A DNA stretch of 27,697 nt from contig JAEMSV010000033.1 of NCBI GenBank assembly GCA_016462625.1, forward strand, positions 1 through 27,697. The letters run 5' to 3'. Both the position numbers and the translations under genes were made by a program. The notes under the pieces are model-generated. The model was not told where the DNA came from. It made no database searches and was given only the letters and a program-made list of their open reading frames with translations. Shown piece after piece: positions 24,853 through 27,697 of this stretch; within the stretch, counting starts at the first letter, position 1; each line of letters opens with the position of its first letter. Source of the stretch: Solirubrobacteraceae bacterium (lineage in GTDB: Bacteria; Actinomycetota; Thermoleophilia; Solirubrobacterales; Solirubrobacteraceae).

Positions 24853-26643
24853 ATGCGCCCGACCACTCCGCTGGCCGCGGTGGCCCTCGCTGCCGGCCTT
24901 CTGTCTCCGGCGGCGGCCCACGCCGTCCCCACGGTCCAGACCCACACGACGATCAGCTCGCCCGTCCCCGTCGGCGCCAAGCTCGTCCCGCTCGGCGACG
25001 TCAACGGCGACGGCCTGGAGGACCTGGGCATCACCGACGGCTACTGCGCCACGCGTGTGTGGGTCGTGTTCGGGGCGACGAGCGCTGCGTCCGTGAACCT
25101 CAGCTCACTCGGAGCTCGCGGCCTCGTGCTGGCCGGTCTGGGGACCGGCGGCTGCCGCTTCGAGGTCTCGGCCGCCGGTGACGTCAACGGCGATGGGCGC
25201 GACGACGTCGCCATCGGCGGCTACGGCACCCAGGACACGATCCGCGTTGTCTACGGCCGCGCGACTGGCGGGACGCTCGATGTGAGGACGGTCGGTGCGA
25301 ACGGCTGGCAGCTGACCGTGGGAACGCCCGAGACCGAGCTGAGCGCGGTCCGCGGCGTCGGCGACGTCACCGGCGACGGCCGCGACGACCTCGCCATCGA
25401 CTACTCGACGCCCGGTCCTGTGAGCGGCCGGCACGAAGCGGCGTCGGTGATCGTCTACGGCGCCGCGGGCGCGCGGGCCTTCGACCCCGTGACGACCACC
25501 GTTCCCGCCCTGCGCGTCGGAACGAGCACCGGAGCAGACGACGCGACGCTCGCGACGCTGCCGTTCGGCGACCTCACGAAGGACGGGAAGGCCGACGTCC
25601 TGACCTCGCTGACGCCAACGTTCCCGAGCACCGGCCCGCGGCTGGACCTGCACGCCGGCCGCTCGGGCTCGGCGACGCTCGACCTTGCAGCGCTGAACTC
25701 CTCGAGCCTGGCTCTGGGGGAGCTGCCGCTCGGCTTGCGGATCGACCAGGACACCCCGGTCCTCGGCGATCTCGACGGCGACGGGTACCAGGACTACCAG
25801 GCCACGGAGGGCTCGCCGCGCTACGCGGTCCTGTCCTCAAAGCTGGAGGCGCCGATCACCAGGGCGAAGCTCGAAGCCGCGTCCCTGCGGTTCGCGAACG
25901 TCACCTCGCTCCTGGGCCCGGACCTGGCGCCGGCGGGTGACGTCACCGGAGACGGGCGCGCCGATCTCGCCGCGCCGGCGACGAGCTTCCCGGCCTGGGA
26001 GGGCAACCTCACGGGCACGGACTGGCTGGCAGCTGAGCCGACTCCGCGCCGCTGGAGCTTCCTGGTCCCCGGCACGACGGCGGGCCGGTTCGTCAACCTC
26101 GCGGCGCCCGAGGGCGGGACCGCGCGGCTGGACTCCATGCCCGACGGCTACGTCGCGGAGACGGGCCTCGCGTTCGCCGGGCGGCCTGGCCAGGTCGTGT
26201 CGGTCTCGACGGACCGGCGCTCCGTGCTCGTGCAGCGGGTGGTCGATCTCCCGACGCCGGCGGACACGACGGCGCCGGTGTTCACCGGCGTGACGCTCGA
26301 CAACCCGACCATCTGGCGGAGCATCCCGTGTGGCTCCGAGGGCGGCGCGGCCTGCCCGGGCCCGCGGACCGGGACGCTGCGCTTCACTGTGTCCGAGCGC
26401 GCCAAGGTTCGCGTCCGCCTCGTCGACGCGGGCGGGACGTCGAAGATCGGGCAGACCGTCTGGGTCAATGCCGGCCAGCACGCCTTGGGGGTGAAGGCCG
26501 CCTACCGGTGGCCGAGGACCTTCAGCAATCAGTGGGACAACTACCGCCTGACGCCGGGCACCTATCGCTTCGTGCTCGACGCGACCGACCTGGCCGGCCG
26601 GAAGGCCGCGACCTCGACGACCAGCCTGACCGTCACCGGGTGA
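24853..26643 (+). CDS. Secreted FG-GAP (integrin-type beta-propeller) repeat protein
   Basis: 596 aa. A signal peptide ends at AHA (cleavage after about residue 24). Six FG-GAP/VCBS calcium-loop repeats follow: GDVNGDGLEDL (48), GDVNGDGRDDV (109), GDVTGDGRDDL (170), GDLTKDGKADV (239), GDLDGDGYQDY (305) and GDVTGDGRADL (362), which would make a calcium-bound propeller. A C-terminal domain from about residue 470 (TTAPVFTGVTLDNPTIW and on) contains CGSEGGAACPGP, a likely disulfide, and an Ig-like fold ending GTYRFVLDATDLAGRKA. No sorting signal or anchor is seen, so it is probably released. The role may be adhesion or polymer binding. It converges on the ABC-2 gene with three bases between. Confidence 0.88.
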   Translation: MRPTTPLAAVALAAGLLSPAAAHAVPTVQTHTTISSPVPVGAKLVPLGDVNGDGLEDLGITDGYCATRVWVVFGATSAASVNLSSLGARGLVLAGLGTGGCRFEVSAAGDVNGDGRDDVAIGGYGTQDTIRVVYGRATGGTLDVRTVGANGWQLTVGTPETELSAVRGVGDVTGDGRDDLAIDYSTPGPVSGRHEAASVIVYGAAGARAFDPVTTTVPALRVGTSTGADDATLATLPFGDLTKDGKADVLTSLTPTFPSTGPRLDLHAGRSGSATLDLAALNSSSLALGELPLGLRIDQDTPVLGDLDGDGYQDYQATEGSPRYAVLSSKLEAPITRAKLEAASLRFANVTSLLGPDLAPAGDVTGDGRADLAAPATSFPAWEGNLTGTDWLAAEPTPRRWSFLVPGTTAGRFVNLAAPEGGTARLDSMPDGYVAETGLAFAGRPGQVVSVSTDRRSVLVQRVVDLPTPADTTAPVFTGVTLDNPTIWRSIPCGSEGGAACPGPRTGTLRFTVSERAKVRVRLVDAGGTSKIGQTVWVNAGQHALGVKAAYRWPRTFSNQWDNYRLTPGTYRFVLDATDLAGRKAATSTTSLTVTG

Positions 26644-26646
26644 CGG

Positions 26647-27396
26647 TCAGTCCTGGCGCGCTTCCCAGCTGAAGCCGCGGATCGCCAGGACGATGCCTGC
26701 GGCGGCCCAGATGATCACGACGTTCAGGTTCGCCATGTTGTCCGCAAGCGACGCGCCGCCGACCATCGCGCCGGACAGGCCGTCGATGAGGTGCACGAGC
26801 GGCAGTGCCTGGGCGATGTCGTGCAGGAACGCCGGCGCCTCCTCGGCGTCGTAGAAGACGCCGCTGATGAAGATCAGCGGGAGGAAGACCGCATTGACGT
26901 AGGCGGGCGTGGCCTCGAAGTTCGGGATCACGTGGCTGAACGCGACGCCCAGCGAGGCGAAGCAGACGACGCCCGCAACCGTGAAGATGATCAGCTCGGG
27001 CCAGTGCTCAGGCCAGCCGATCCCGTAGAAGAGCCGGCCGGCGACGACGACGATCGCGATCTGGACGAACGCGTTCGTGACCGCATTCCCGAACAGGCCG
27101 ACGAGGTACGAGCCCGTCGGCATCGGCGTGCCGCGCAGCCGCTTCAGCACACCCTGCTCGCGCAGGAAGACGAGGTTGTGGGTGAGTGCCACGAAGGTCG
27201 TGCTGACGATGCTCATGCCCGCGATGCCGGGGACGAGGATGTCGAGGTTCTCCTGGTCGCCGGCGTAGAGCGTGCCGAGCAGCGCCAGGAGGAGGAGCGG
27301 CAGCGCGAAGTTGAAGAACGCCGCTGCCGGGTTGCGCCAGAACATCTTGCGCTCGAGGCGGTATTGGCGCCAGGCCAGGCCGACGGTGTCAGACAT
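26647..27396 (-). CDS. ABC-2 type exporter permease
   Basis: 249 aa with six expected spans. The cytoplasmic N-terminus LAWRQYRLERKMFWRNPAAA precedes the first span, and the conserved VFLREQGVLKRLRGTPMPTG motif with LPLIFISGVFYDAEEAPAFL and ALPLVHLIDGLSG marks the ABC-2/DrrB-like drug or lipid exporter family. ATG 27394-27396 overlaps the ATPase stop by 8 bases, so the two are coupled. It would act with that ATPase to export a hydrophobic compound; which one is unknown. Confidence 0.9.
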   Translation of the reverse strand: MSDTVGLAWRQYRLERKMFWRNPAAAFFNFALPLLLLALLGTLYAGDQENLDILVPGIAGMSIVSTTFVALTHNLVFLREQGVLKRLRGTPMPTGSYLVGLFGNAVTNAFVQIAIVVVAGRLFYGIGWPEHWPELIIFTVAGVVCFASLGVAFSHVIPNFEATPAYVNAVFLPLIFISGVFYDAEEAPAFLHDIAQALPLVHLIDGLSGAMVGGASLADNMANLNVVIIWAAAGIVLAIRGFSWEARQD

Positions 27397-27697
27397 GCTC
27401 GGAATCCTCCTCGGCGGTGAGCTCGAGGTAGACGTCCTCCAGCGACGGCCGCGACACGCTCAGCTCGCGCAGCTCCTCGCCGCGGGCCAGCGCCGCGCTG
27501 GTCAGCTGGTGCAGGAGCGCGGTGGGCGCGTCGGTGACCCGGGTCTGCAGCTCGCCCTGCTCGTCGCGCCACGACACGGTGTGGCGGCTCGCCGCTCCGA
27601 CGCCGAGCGCGGCCGGCGGGCCCTCGGTGACGATTCGGCCGTCCTTGACGATCGCCACGCGGTCGCACAGCGCCTGCGCCTCGTCGAGGTAGTGCGT
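27389..27697 (-). CDS. ABC-2 exporter ATP-binding protein, C-terminal part (5' end outside window)
   Basis: The frame is open to the right edge and gives 102 residues. It begins at the H-loop, THYLDEAQALCDRVAIVKDG, which with RIVTEGPPAALG is diagnostic of CcmA/DrrA-type ATPases. The rest is the C-terminal regulatory extension ending RPSLEDVYLELTAEEDSEHV, also typical of that subfamily. Walker A and B lie outside the window. It overlaps the permease start by 8 bases. Confidence 0.88.
   Translation of the reverse strand, partial: THYLDEAQALCDRVAIVKDGRIVTEGPPAALGVGAASRHTVSWRDEQGELQTRVTDAPTALLHQLTSAALARGEELRELSVSRPSLEDVYLELTAEEDSEHV

Overview
The window is a dense, GC-rich chromosomal segment (roughly 70% G+C by eye) with many GTG starts, 1-8 bp operon overlaps and actinobacterial -10 boxes of the TAnnnT type. 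The gene mix is a fatty acyl-AMP ligase, FadD-type ligase, PQQ sugar dehydrogenase, FG-GAP secreted protein, TMEM175 channel and a 762-aa Lon. It suggests an environmental actinobacterium, most likely of the Thermoleophilia/Solirubrobacterales kind. That placement is inference; there is no rRNA or marker gene here. I see no tRNA, rRNA, CRISPR array, insertion sequence or prophage. No stretch over 300 bases lacks a gene.

Left part (1-9074): the C-terminal end of a fatty acyl-AMP ligase converges on a six-gene minus-strand operon. In transcription order the operon is a BMP-family lipoprotein, a double-NBD ATPase, two permeases, an M20 carbamoylase-like amidohydrolase and an amidase-signature amidase. 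A divergent FadR/FCD-type GntR regulator precedes it, with FadR-like operator sites between the two. I read this as an uptake-plus-hydrolysis locus for a nucleoside- or ureide-like compound. A very stable 13-bp cUUCGg hairpin lies just inside the ATPase gene and may set the binding protein to transporter ratio.

Middle (9084-15377): a PLP aminotransferase, an MDR-family NADP-dependent oxidoreductase, a LysE-type exporter, a long-chain acyl-CoA ligase, a PAP2 phosphatase, and a 344-aa protein with three calcium-loop-like motifs whose recognisable relatives are mostly proteobacterial. Hairpins lie between the last two genes.

Lon to the MFS exporter (15541-21662): Lon protease has a near-consensus sigma-70 promoter whose start point is covered by a palindrome, and a 12-bp terminator follows the gene. 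Next come a secreted PQQ-dependent sugar dehydrogenase, a TetR-DoxX operon, and a divergent DHA2 drug exporter with a palindrome filling its promoter spacer.

Right part (21666-27697): a minus-strand operon of metallophosphoesterase, TMEM175 channel, an unrecognised 158-aa protein and a crotonase broken by a one-base frameshift. It is followed by a GNAT acetyltransferase, a secreted FG-GAP beta-propeller protein and the end of an ABC-2 exporter operon.

Two window-wide patterns stand out. Five or six genes appear to be transcribed as leaderless mRNAs. Every one of the seven convergent gene pairs ends within 9 bases of its partner or overlaps it, sometimes sharing a palindromic stop (TGATCA or CTAG).
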